64,000 bases of DNA from Corythucha ciliata (Eukaryota > Arthropoda > Insecta > Hemiptera > Tingidae): the NCBI GenBank assembly GCA_038030265.1, contig CM075939.1:48775253-48839252 (forward strand), written 5' to 3'. Shown here piece by piece: positions 33,301 through 42,229 of the stretch. Both the position numbers and the translations under genes were made by a program. The first letter of the stretch is position 1. The number at the start of each line of letters is the position of its first letter. Below the pieces are notes generated by a model. It did no database searches, had not been told where the DNA came from, and was given only the letters and a program-made list of their open reading frames with translations.

Positions 33301-36300
33301 TTGCCGAACGTTCTCCATTGTTTTGCCAAAGTTTGAATTATTATGTCCTTGTACTTGTTTTTGGCTGTGGTGGTCGTGGCCTCTTTACGCTTTTCAGTAT
33401 TAAATGCAATAAATGGTGCCAACCACTTTCTTTGTTTGAACTGAATGATTCGATGTACTTTCCGGAGAACGAGGCCGTGGGAACATGCAAACTGCAGGGT
33501 TCGATAATGAAGAACATAGTGTTTTTTGGGCGACAACGTGCCAATTAGTTTCACATAACTTGAACCGGGAGGCGTAAGTTTTTCAGGGAGTGGAGGGTAT
33601 TCGTTCAAATAGTCATGCAAATGCTCGGGAATGTCAACGTCCACTTCAGCAATGTATCCCAGGAGACTATTGTCCGGTACTGCCAACAGGTCAATTTTTT
33701 CGGGCTCTTCGACAAACTGGAAGCCCTCAATTGGAAGGAAATCGGAGGAAGATATCGCATAAAGATTATTTGCGTCGGAAAATGACAGCTCCCATCCATT
33801 CGCAGACTGCGCATGCCTTGTAATAGCTTGAACAAAACCACCTCGTATCCCGCTTTCGATCATTTGGAACATTTCGTAGTCTGTGATGAGTTCCAAAGTG
33901 GCGCCTGTCAATCGAAGGGCACCGTCCCAGCTGAGTCCTGGTAAGCTGTAGTAGTGAGCAGGGTCAAGATGGTAGACAGAGTCCAGGTATTCCTTACGAA
34001 ACTGCTTACGCACCAAGACCGGTCCGCCTTTTTTAGATGATCAATTGAGGAATTCTTTTATTTTAAATCAAAGTATATCACTAGGCAGGGGGGGGGGTAC
34101 TCTAAAGAAGTGATTCATTTTAAGGCCAAACTGTTGCCTGCGATCTTTTTTCGTGAACTTGACCGAATAACTTTCACTTGAATGCGGATATAACTGCGAA
34201 CGGTGACGTGAAGAGGCGATCATACATGATTTATTTTAAAGCCAAACTGATGGTGCATTCAACTTCTTTTGTACGTCTGCCCTGGGAGGGGATGAATGGA
34301 GGGACGTTTTGGGTACATAAATGAGAGCCTTCAATGTGTCTGCACTGCATTCCGTCGCAAAGGAGTTAACAAGTAAGATTACTTTTTTGTAAAAAAGGCA
34401 CGTTCACAAGTTCTATGTTTGTGTGGTGTCTATGCAACGATGCTTCGAGGGATTTGGATGCAATGGCTTTACCGAACATAGAGCTTGTGACCGGACCGTC
34501 ACCATAAAAGAGGTGTACATGAATCTAATATTTTTATTCTTTTTTAGTGTCGATCTTGGAAAAGCTGAATATGTCTTCAAAATGCGTTCAACTACATGCA
34601 TTGGATAAGTTGACTCCGAGACAAAAATATTTTATAAAAAAATTTGAGAAACGCTCACATCCCTCATACGGCGAAGGACTTGTAACATTGATAGACTTCA
34701 ACGGAGAAGACTGTTGGGTGTACCTGCCTCGAAAAATGGCTTCCAGCTAGACAGATGGCGAAATACATCTGTACAATAACGCCCCGAATTTATATTTACT
34801 ATACATATATGGGAAAAAGGAAAAATGCAAATTTACTTGAATTAAGTTTATAGCATAAGCAGTATAATTAGAAAACGACTTTTGTCAAATTTTTATTTTG
34901 TATCTTCATCGCTGTCTCCATGTAACAAAAATGAATACATTGTAAATTCTATATCAAACTAAATTAAAAATTATCAATGTAGCATTATCTTACGTTCAAT
35001 TTACACCCGTAGATCGAGTGCCTCCTCTTGAACCGACGAGTCGGGACTCATAGGAGGCGAGGGTCCTAGCGCCGGAGGACTTGGCTGCCGTGGTGAGGGT
35101 CCTGGTGCAGGTGGGCTGGGCGGCGGTGAGGGTCCTGGCGCTGGTGGGCTGCGCTGGGCTCTTCTCTACATATAGTACAAGCGAAAGTTAAATCTCGGCA
35201 AAAATTGATTCAGAATGTTACTTACGTGCCGCCTCCTCCACCTCCGCATAACTCGTCCTACAATGACTTCATCAGCGGATCCCCTGCTGATTATATACGC
35301 CGCTACATAAAACCTGTGGGAATCCATTTTGTTGTATGCACTGCCACTTGCATGCTTATATGCTACAAGCAGGGTCCGAAACTTGCTAAGGACCACTTTC
35401 AATTTTGGAGGTTCCACAATTTTAATCGTTTTAGGGAGTATACTCGGCGTATTGACCCATTTGCATATTTGACATTTAGATATAGGCAACAATCTTATCA
35501 ATAAATCATTTTTGCCTTGTTTGGCTAATTAAAAATATTCGCACCGACTTTCGTACTGTTTCGTAATTGCCAGATGTTTGTTACAACGTGCCCGACGTTC
35601 CCTATCTTGTGCGGCGATTAATTTACAGATCAACGGGGACGTTTGGTCCTGTATGTATCGCTTCAGTGTCTGACATGTCGGAAGGAAAGGTGATCAACGT
35701 TTATCTACCCCAAAGATTCACCGATTCAATGAATCACGAATTGGCCTCAAAGTACAACATCGGCGGACCTCCTCTCTACCTCATCTACGACGGGGAGCAC
35801 GACGGCACATATAATGTACATTTTGAAGATAGTCCTAGGAAAAAACCCGTTGTGTATAAATAAAATTTATCTAAACTGACAACTTGTTTTATTTCATGGG
35901 AGGGACGGCGGGGGGTGACCTCCGGACGGTGGCGGGTGAGGGCTCTCGAACTGGGGGCAAGGTGGAAGCTAACTGGGGGCGAGGCGAAAACGGGGGCGAA
36001 CTGGGGGCAAGGCGAGACGGGCGAACTGGGGGCGGGGGTGGCTCGGTAGCTTAGTTGCCTTTATCCCTTGCACCCGCCTTTTACACCTACTGTGGTTTTC
36101 TCTATTTATTACCCGCGAAGTGCGTTTTGTCAATTTTATTCCCAAAGTTGCCCCATAGGAATCACCGAGTTGGCGTTTTATCAATATCAACTGTGAATTG
36201 GCGTTTTTCTCCCAATTTTAGCAGCGAATTAGCACATTTTCTCATTTTTAGCTGAGAATCGGTGCTTATTATAAACTCGTTGCCGTGAGTTAGCCATGAA

Positions 36301-39300
36301 GTTGCCTCAAGAATCCGCAAATTAGCGGTAGCATTTGAGTGCTCTATCCAAATATCATCGACAAATCAGCGTTTTTCTCCACTTTTTCTAAATTTTACCC
36401 GTTAATTAGCGCTTTTTCACAGTGTTAGCCGCTTGAATCAGCGCTTTTTATCAATTTTATTCCCGAAGTTCCCCAAGAATCTGCAAGTTGGCGTTTTCTC
36501 AATTTCAGCTGTGAATTAGCCTTTTTGCTCTCAATGATTTTAGCATTGAATGAGCTGCGAATTATAGCGCTTTTTTTCGATTTTATCCGTAAAATTGAAA
36601 TTGTTCATACCTGAACCGCAATTGTGTGTTTTCTCAATTTTAGCCTTGAAAATTAGCGTTTTTTCTTGATTTCAGCCATGAATTAGCACTTTTTCACAAT
36701 TTTTTACCGGTTTTCCTCGGTTTAGCTGTGATTAAGCGGGTTTTTTAAAGAAATTTTAGCGCTTTTTCCAAGTTTTTTTTTGCTGTGTACTTGTCCTAAG
36801 AACAGTCGAGCATAGCTCGTTTTCTCAATTTTAGCTATCCTGGGGATCAGCGTGTTTTCTCTATTTTAGCCGCAAAGTATCCACCCATCCTGATCTCCAC
36901 CCGTGGACATGATTCTAATAATTTCCATCTTTAAACTTTTCTGGGGCTCCACCGTACGTGGGCCCAGGGCTGTCCGTCCTCCTTGCCATACGCTGCTTGC
37001 CACGGTGGCACCGAAACGGTTTCAATGAGGCTTAGTAGAACTCTTGAAAAGGCCCGTCACACACCCATGTGAGCCCGCTATAATAGTGCATCGAGAGTTG
37101 ATTTGGAGTAAAACGCCAATTCGTAGCAATTTTAAGAAAAATCACTAATTCGCCGTTTAAGTGTACCTAAAAGAAAATCACTAATCGATGGCCAAAAAAG
37201 AGAAAAACGCCAATTCTAAACCTAGGCTAAAATTGAGAAAACAATTAATTCATGGCTAAAGTAAAGAAAAGTCACGTATTAGTGAATGAATTGAGAAAAA
37301 GCTCTAATTTGCGGATAAAGTGTCGTGGAAAAACGCTTATAAACGGCTAAGACTGAAAAAATTACTAGTTCACAGCTAAAATTGTGAAAACACCAATTTG
37401 CGGCTTCTGAAGGCAACATTTTGGCTAAAAATGATAATAATCACTAATTTGCGGCTAAAATTGAGATTCGCCGCTAAAATTGCTAGAAAGTCCTAATCGA
37501 CGGCTAAAACAGAGAATAAAACGCTAATATTCATGGCTAAAATCGAGAAAAATCGCTAATTTTCAGATAAATTATGAAAAAACGCTGCTTGGCGGATAAA
37601 GTGTGGAAATTAAAGCGCAAATAAATTGCTAAATTTGAGAAAACGCATATTCGCGCTAAAATGTATGGATAACACTAAGTGACGGCTACTGAAGGCGACT
37701 TTGAGGCTAAAATTGAGAAAAGTCATCGGTGAATCGCTCAGCAGGCTCAGGTAGTCTAAAAAAACGCCAATTTGTGGTTTCTCAAGGCGACTTCGTGACT
37801 AAAATTGAGAAAATATGAAAATTCGCTGATACATTTGCAAAAACCCGGTACTTCACAGCTAAAATTGAGAAAAAGCGTAAACTCGTGGCTCAGGTGCAAT
37901 TCCCAATCCAATTCCCAGCTAAAATGAAAAACGCCAATTCCCGGGGGGATAAACTTGAGTAAAAAGAAGTACTTTGCGTTTGTGGCTGAATGAAGGATAT
38001 AATTCGCGGCTAAAAATCAGAAAAAAAGCCAATTCACAGATCTATTCGGTACAACCGGCTGAAACTGAGAAAACCAGCTAGTTGCTGGCTAAAATTAAGA
38101 TAAAGTAAAAGCGATAATTCTCGCCTAAAATTGAGAAATAATTTGCCGCTCAAACTTGGAAAATTCACTACATTTCACCGAGCGCTAATTCACAGCTGAA
38201 ATAGAGAAAATGCGTAATTTGCGGCTAAAGTTGACAAAAGGCACTCATTCTAAGCTTAAAATGCTGAAAAATGCCCATTCTCGGATCGTCATGAAAAAAT
38301 TCGCTTATTCGCGACTAAAATAAAGTAAAAACTTGCAATATGCGGCTAAAATTAATAAATTATTCGTGGCTAAAATTATAAAAGCTCTAATTCGTGGCAA
38401 AAATTGAGGAAAATGTCCTAATTAACTACAAAAATTGAAAAAAAAAAAAAAAAAAAAAGGCTCATTGTAAGTGGCTGAAACTGCGATGAACGATTAATTC
38501 CTACCTATAACATTGAGAAAACCAAAATCGCGGTTCTTACAGACCAGCTCGTGGCTAAAATTTGGATATTTATCAACTCTTCGATCATGGACCACCCACC
38601 CAGGTGTAGCGGCTGCTACACTACACCTCTTGGATACGTCGGCGCTACTGCATTAGCAGGCTGTCACGAGTTTTTCCCCCAGGGAGAGCCCTCTCACGTG
38701 ACGTTTTTCACGCTTTGTATGCACTTCGTTGCATACTGCTTGTTCTGTGGGGAATAAGTCAACCTACTGGACTAAAAAATGGTGGTTCACAAAGCGGTAT
38801 GGTGACTTTATCAAGACATACGATTGTTTTCGAGCAAAAAGGTGCGGTGTCTTCGCCTTTAATGTCGCGTTGTCGGGCCAATGGCTCGCTGCGCTATGAA
38901 GAATTCCATAGAAATCAAAGTTTGGTGTCTCAACTTACTTCAATCTTGTTAGCCATTGTTTGGAAAACTATTTTGCTCCCCTCTTCCATCTCACTAAAGA
39001 ACTTTCCTTCAATACCCTTTTTGCAGTTTTTGTCCCCCCCCCTCTCCACAAGTGGATTGGCCACCAGCATGGAGTTAGAAATTAATATCAAGATAATGGT
39101 GTTGCAGAAGCACTTCAAAATGGGTTTTTAGGGAATTAAATCGATGTTTCATTCTTTTTCAAGTCTCGAGGGCACAATACGGTTTCCATTAAAAAACTTT
39201 TTAGAACAATTTATATAGGTAAATGGGGGTGAATTCTCGATCTGAAGGGTTGTTTTCGTCCTTGGGTGTGGTGTCGCGGTGAAGGGGTGGGGTACTCCGT

Positions 39301-39610
39301 CTAAACTTCTATACACCTCGCTGTTATTCACCGGAAAGTTTCGTTAAGTAAATATTAATTTACTGCTCAGCCAACTTTGTGAGTCTTCACGTATAAAGTG
39401 CACGTGTGAAAAGACTTTAGCGATGTTTGACACGAGTTAATAACAGTTATTCGAAGACGGAGAGGGGTTTAAAAAGAAAAATGAATGAAATTTACCTTCG
39501 CTGATGCCCTTCAAGTCATCGTCAGAGTAGGTGGGTAGATCGGTGACTGGTAATAAAGGGTTGAAAATGCAATTTAAGACGGCCTCGTCGTTTGCAGTGC
39601 AGTGTGACAT
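27396..39610 (-). CDS. TTC36: TTC36, tetratricopeptide repeat protein 36
   Basis: A small TPR protein; TPRs bind partner proteins (in mammals TTC36 is linked to HSP70 and to tyrosine catabolism). Exons on the minus strand are 39496-39610, 27794-27979, 27558-27730 and 27396-27488, totalling 567 nt and 188 residues; human is 189. The N-terminus NDEAVLNCIFNPLLPV, TPR helices (RASSFNNRAQVYRLLGR; GVQALCQRGLLFRKAG; KRDFSRAATLGSKFARQQ) and terminal NPYAAMCNQMLGQMMAKL match the family along the whole length. Phases are 1, 1 and 0 and all sites are GT-AG. Intron 1 is 11.5 kb and holds R1 arrays and the Polinton-like element. Confidence 0.93.
28140..28620 (+). repeat. R1 repeat patches in TTC36 intron 1
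   Basis: Scattered forward R1 units (TTAGCAGCGAATTAG-like) with unassigned sequence between them. Confidence 0.55.
28850..29770 (-). repeat. R1 quasi-periodic repeat array, reverse orientation
   Basis: Units of GGCTAAAATTGAGAAAAAGC followed by GCTAATTCG in reverse orientation. The polarity changes again before 30400. Confidence 0.75.
29771..30400. other. Spacer inside TTC36 intron 1
   Basis: Unassigned sequence separating oppositely oriented R1 arrays. No exon or RNA seen. Confidence 0.4.
30401..31930 (+). repeat. R1 quasi-periodic repeat array
   Basis: Forward R1 units. From about 31260 the sequence is a recognisable paralogue of 42330-43157, including order-specific words, and is interrupted by the Polinton-like element at 31936. 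Confidence 0.8.
31523..31622. mobile_element. MITE-like module, copy 1
   Basis: Begins GGGAACCACGAGATTTTC and ends GAAAATCTCTTGGAGGCC, so the arms pair as an imperfect inverted repeat of about 18 bp. Related modules lie at 42079-42199 and 42718-42838, all followed by TCTCTAATTAAACTAG. This copy has a shortened, T-rich centre. Confidence 0.6.
31936..32416. repeat. Left terminal inverted repeat
   Basis: Inverted match of 35591-36091. It contains a GC-rich tandem tract of GCCCCCAGTTCGCC units (about 31988-32070), shorter than in the right copy, followed by the 3' part of an OB-like ORF. A 2-bp difference in a G run (near 32292-32297) shifts the frame of that ORF relative to the right copy. Confidence 0.92.
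32140..32491 (-). CDS. OB-like protein gene spanning the left TIR border (frameshifted)
   Basis: The ATG at 32491 lies outside the TIR and the rest runs into it: MTSLKQLLNKAGSEQ, then VPYLVRRLIYRSTGTFGPV and INVYLP. Small proteins with this pattern (strand-rich, an F/YGP turn and a closing VYLP or VFLP motif) occur in arthropod genomes near protein-primed polymerases and resemble ssDNA-binding OB folds; that link is inference. The frame shifts at about 32295. The gene lies directly after the polymerase on the same strand (66 bp), as if co-oriented. The right TIR holds only its 3' part. Confidence 0.6.
32557..34042 (-). pseudogene. Protein-primed-type family B DNA polymerase fragment
   Basis: Two frames, 34042-33279 and about 33345-32557, separated by a one-base shift near 33345. 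They carry the DNA_pol_B_2 signature: YYSLPGLSWDGALRLTG, motif A region SDANNLYAISSSDFLP, a FGKTMENVR-like motif just upstream of the second frame, and motif C YTDTDSFIY. These match Polinton/adintovirus-type polymerases, which copy linear DNA from a terminal protein. About 490 residues remain. The N-terminal exonuclease part is missing; the frame is open only from 34042, which follows a stop, without an ATG. Confidence 0.88.
34043..34545. other. Element interior without recognised gene
   Basis: Contains a G run near 34087 and unassigned sequence. A T-rich tract ending TTTTTTAG at 34547 could be a splice acceptor for the next ORF. Confidence 0.4.
34571..34750 (+). CDS. Small OB-like ORF (59 aa)
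   Basis: ATG at 34571, MSSKCVQLHALDKLTPRQKY onward, ending GEGLVTLIDFNGEDCWVYLP and RKMASS. It shares with the TIR protein the order basic segment, G-rich turn, Asp-rich strand and VYLP close, so it looks like a diverged short member of the same family. It may be the 3' exon of a longer gene. Function unknown. Confidence 0.5.
   Translation: MSSKCVQLHALDKLTPRQKYFIKKFEKRSHPSYGEGLVTLIDFNGEDCWVYLPRKMASS
34998..35520 (-). CDS. Spliced basic/proline-rich ORF of the element
   Basis: An open frame from about 35528 runs to a GTAAGT donor at 35222 after RRWRRRH. A 60-bp intron ending TATATGTAG follows (acceptor at about 35163), then an in-frame exon of APGPSPPPSPPAPGP repeats ends VQEEALDLRV at about 35005. 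The join keeps the frame and the exon then stops cleanly, so I think the intron is real. The start is unclear: the first ATG in frame is at MDSHRFYVAAY. No family recognised. Confidence 0.5.
35591..36091. repeat. Right terminal inverted repeat
   Basis: Inverted match of the left repeat. The subterminal tract GAACTGGGGGC is repeated with spacers of about 20-27 bp (35945-36035). The coding end of the OB-like ORF runs into an AATAAA that overlaps its stop codon near 35858-35865. Confidence 0.92.
35600..35863 (+). CDS. OB-like protein, right-TIR copy (5' truncated)
   Basis: Same protein as at 32491 but in frame to the end: after VYLPQRFTDSM it continues with LYLIYDGEHDGTYNVHFEDS and stops in VVYK. 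The TIR border cuts off the original start, so no ATG precedes the conserved part. It probably arose when the inverted repeat spread inward over a gene end. Confidence 0.6.
   Translation, partial: PYLVRRLIYRSTGTFGPVCIASVSDMSEGKVINVYLPQRFTDSMNHELASKYNIGGPPLYLIYDGEHDGTYNVHFEDSPRKKPVVYK
36097..36890 (+). repeat. R1 array, right flank of Polinton-like element
   Basis: Continues the R1 block interrupted at 31936. To about 36615 it aligns with 43158-43346 joined to 46114-46480. Confidence 0.8.
37090..38560 (-). repeat. R1 quasi-periodic repeat array, reverse orientation
   Basis: Reverse-oriented units (GGCTAAAATTGAGAAAAAC), back to back with the forward array ending near 36890. A run of about 20 A lies near 38438-38457. 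Confidence 0.75.
38561..39495. other. Unique-looking part of TTC36 intron 1
   Basis: Free of R1 repeats. It contains the candidate exon pair described separately and a minus-strand TATATAAA near 39210-39217. Confidence 0.4.
38694..39118 (-). CDS. Candidate two-exon small gene, possibly secreted (uncertain)
   Basis: A minus-strand frame at 39118-38939 encodes a hydrophobic stretch (CFCNTIILILISNSMLVANP) then a polar segment ending MANKIE at a perfect donor GAA|GTAAGT. A phase-compatible exon 38744-38694 follows acceptor CCCCACAG and encodes 16 residues, NKQYATKCIQ onward, then a stop. No ATG precedes the hydrophobic part: the codon at 39118 is TTG, and the first ATG is inside it. Either a 5' exon is missing or this is a chance frame. 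Confidence 0.25.
39496..39610 (-). CDS. TTC36: TTC36 exon 1
   Basis: Initiator exon encoding MSHCTANDEAVLNCIFNPLL onward to LKGISE, with donor GAAG|GTAAAT. It joins in phase to 27979 to give DDEPQTEEAA. It is separated from the rest of the gene by 11.5 kb. Confidence 0.88.
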
Positions 39611-40091
39611 CCTGTTCGTTATTTGTTTTTAGTAACAAATGAAGGTTCTTGGGTTCCAAACAGGAATAAATAAATTACGCAACAGAAGAAGGTGATCCAG
39701 GAGAGAAACCAGTTCCTAGCAGCAGTTGGGCAGTTGGGAGGGGTACACATAAACACTTTTTATTCAAATACAAGCCAGATACTAGGAATATTATATTTTT
39801 CTTTACAAACATGTTACATTTTTTGTGATCCTTACGTTACAATTAATTTTATGTATTTTTACGTTTTGTACCTACATCGTTTCAATACTTTTGTCGACTA
39901 GAATATACAGATCTCACTTGTTTGCCTTATTACAACCAATTTTCATTTGGATAAACACTGAGCCTCTCGAACACCCCACCCCTTGACTCATAATAACAGT
40001 TCGCATCCAAACACATATTGATTTAAATTGTTTATATTATAAAATACGATTTCTAAGCAATATCAAAAGCGTTTTTTTTTTAACGGTAACC
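39611..40091. other. Upstream region of TTC36
   Basis: AT-rich spacer of about 480 bp between the TTC36 start codon and the end of the next minus-strand gene. It should contain the TTC36 promoter, but I recognise no specific element. Confidence 0.4.
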
Positions 40092-40149
40092 TTTATTTCC
40101 TGTAATTTTGGTTTTAAAACTCCCCTCCCCACACTACCTTCTCGCCCAC

Positions 40150-40857
40150 TCAAACATTCTCTTCCTCAGCAACAGGTGCCGCGGTGGATCTGATGAACTG
40201 TAAAAAAAAAAAAAAAAATTTACTGATACCGGGGAAAAAATATTCCGACGTTAAATTTAGTAGTTATTTCCGTGATTCTGAGCTAAGTCTAACACCCCCG
40301 ACACCAGATTTTTAAGAAATTATACGAAAAAACACAACAAAATTTGCCTACCGTTGAATTGGTCGAAGGTTTCCTTTGACTCTTCTTAAATGTCTCATAT
40401 TTTTTCGATCCCTTTGAACGGACTACCTATGCTCGGACAAAAGAATGAGAAAGTGAGGCGAAGTAATGGAGGAATAAAAAAAGGAGAAACAATAAGGAGC
40501 ATTACAGTTTTAGAATTAGCTCAAAATCGGGTTTTTTAACATATCTTTTCCTAAGAATAACGTCATTGAGGTGGTGGGGTGGGGGGCGCTGTCACGTTTA
40601 TTTCTCGTAACATCAAATTAGCGCCATTGCCTACTGTTCTTGGTAAACGAATAGCGCGAGTTATGTCTATGAGGACTTTTCCTTTTGTTCTCTCATTAAT
40701 TCCGATTATTTTCTGACCCACAAAACCGATTATTTGACTCTATAACCCACGGGGCTGGATCTAACTGTTTGTCATTTACTCACATCGTGGAGCTTGTACA
40801 CTGGCCCCTGGAAAAGCACGTCGCAGATGAGACTTATAGGTAAATAAGGGCTGTGAC
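40150..40857 (-). CDS. 3' exons of an unidentified gene
   Basis: Three exon-like segments agree in phase: 40784-40857 (HSPYLPISLICDVLFQGPVY, then KLHD, donor GTGAGT), 40352-40426 (VVRSKGSKKYETFKKSQRKP, donor GTAGGC) and 40150-40197 (FIRSTAAPVAEEENV, stop). All have AG acceptors, and a poly(A) signal AATAAA lies at 40092-40097. The protein end is basic then acidic, with a hydrophobic segment before it. I do not recognise the family. The first of the three exons is the least certain. Upstream exons were not found. Confidence 0.45.
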
Positions 40858-41079
40858 CTGCGTGCAGGGACGTTTTTAGACAGTAGGCAGGGTAGGCGAC
40901 CGCCTAGGGGCCCCAGGCTTGAAATAAAAATAATTATAAAACAGTCGTTCAGGACTTACAATGGGCTTATACTTTTTAAAATTTTAAGGCACTTCGTGTT
41001 AAAACGATTATATGTATTGGCGTACTGAAATGCGCAAGCCCAGAAAATAATTATTTTTGATGGAGTGAAAATCCTCGAA
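40858..41079. other. Spacer
   Basis: No exon recognised; this would be intronic or upstream sequence of the unidentified gene. Confidence 0.35.
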
Positions 41080-41570
41080 ATTGGAGTTTTACAGAGCTAA
41101 AATCCAAATAATCTGTTTTTTAAAAAAAGAATTCAGCCCCCCAAAAGTGGATTTTCGAACCATGAGAATCCGTGAAATTGGCTTTGAAGGCGCCAGATCC
41201 ACAAAAATAAGTCTTGAAAGATCCAAACATGCGAATGTGAAATTGGCTTATTTGAGCCAAGGCCAAGCCTGAGGCATGGTTTTAAAAGAAGAGAGATCTG
41301 TCAAAACGAGGCTTTAAAAGGGTCAAATCCTTGAAATTTTGATTTTTGAAGATCCCGCGAAATTGCATTTTCGAATGAGGAAAACTTCGCGAAATTGGTT
41401 TTTGGAGAAAACAAAATTACAAAATTAGCTTATATGTCAAGCCGAATTAACCTTCGAAATTGATATTTAAAAAGTGCCAAACCCACAGAATTTGTTTGTT
41501 CAATTGAGGTGGACCCCAAAAATTGCTAATCCATCGATCCAAGTCCAATAAATTCGGTTCTTAAAAGATC
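41080..41570 (-). repeat. R2 quasi-periodic repeat array, reverse orientation
   Basis: Units of GAAATTGGCTTTGAAGG followed by GCCAGATCC. No gene; the ORF at 41081-41272 is repeat translation. Confidence 0.75.
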
Positions 41571-42229
41571 TCTCGGTACAAAAACTTGAGCGTGCTTGAC
41601 GCGGCCCTCATCAGGATCGACGTGTCTCAACGGAGGCAACTCTTAACTATGGGCTTGCAGCCGGCCTCCGCAGTTCCGAGACTGACAATTTTCTACTTGA
41701 GATTAAATTGATCGCGTCCCGGCCAAGTTCGTGATCATTCCGTGTCCAGCTCCATTCGTTTCATCCGATTATTTGGGACACTTTTGACGGCTATTACAGA
41801 GCCAAGCAGACGAGTAATTTCAATATGGACGGACTAGTAAAATGTCGTGTCCATATAAAGTACGAAATTCTGTACGGTTTAATCTGCTATTAATCGCAAA
41901 AAAAAATCCGGTAATTTCATGACTGAATCACCTATTTTTGAATATTATTCATTTTATTGACAAATAGTGAGTTTTGGGTAGGGGTGCGCGCGGGACGGGT
42001 CGGGTAATGAAAAGTCCCGTCCCGTCCGGCATTTTTTGGCCCCTCGTCCCGTCTCACCACCGTCAACACCAGTTCGAGGGGAACCACGAGATTTTCTTCA
42101 TGTTTTTGTTTTTTTCTGTAACTCAAAAGATGTAGGTTCCACACAATGGCGGAACAACATCTATCGGGACTCGGGGTGGAAATCTCCAAGGGAGGCCCCC
42201 TTTAATCTCTAATTAAACTAGAAGAAACT
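41571..42229. other. Unassigned sequence with one MITE-like module
   Basis: Apart from the module at 42079-42199, I see nothing that supports a gene. Confidence 0.4.
42079..42199. mobile_element. MITE-like module, copy 2
   Basis: GGGAACCACGAGATTTTC at one end and GGAAATCTCCAAGGGAGGCC at the other, with GGCGGAACAACATCTATCGG inside. Same module as 31523 and 42718. Confidence 0.6.

Larger units (their letters stand above)
31936..36091. mobile_element. Polinton/Maverick-like element with TIRs, internally reduced
   Basis: 4156 bp with terminal inverted repeats of about 480-500 bp (31936-32416 and 35591-36091) whose tips read AGTAGGTGTAAAAGG. GTGGT flanks it at 31931-31935 and 36092-36096. The related locus 43140-43205 lacks the element and is continuous there, which confirms both ends. 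It contains a family B polymerase fragment, OB-like ORFs and a spliced proline-rich ORF. It has no integrase, packaging ATPase or capsid gene, so it is either a deletion derivative or a distinct small element. Known Polintons are 15-20 kb with 6-bp duplications; the size and the 5-bp repeat are unusual. Confidence 0.88.
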
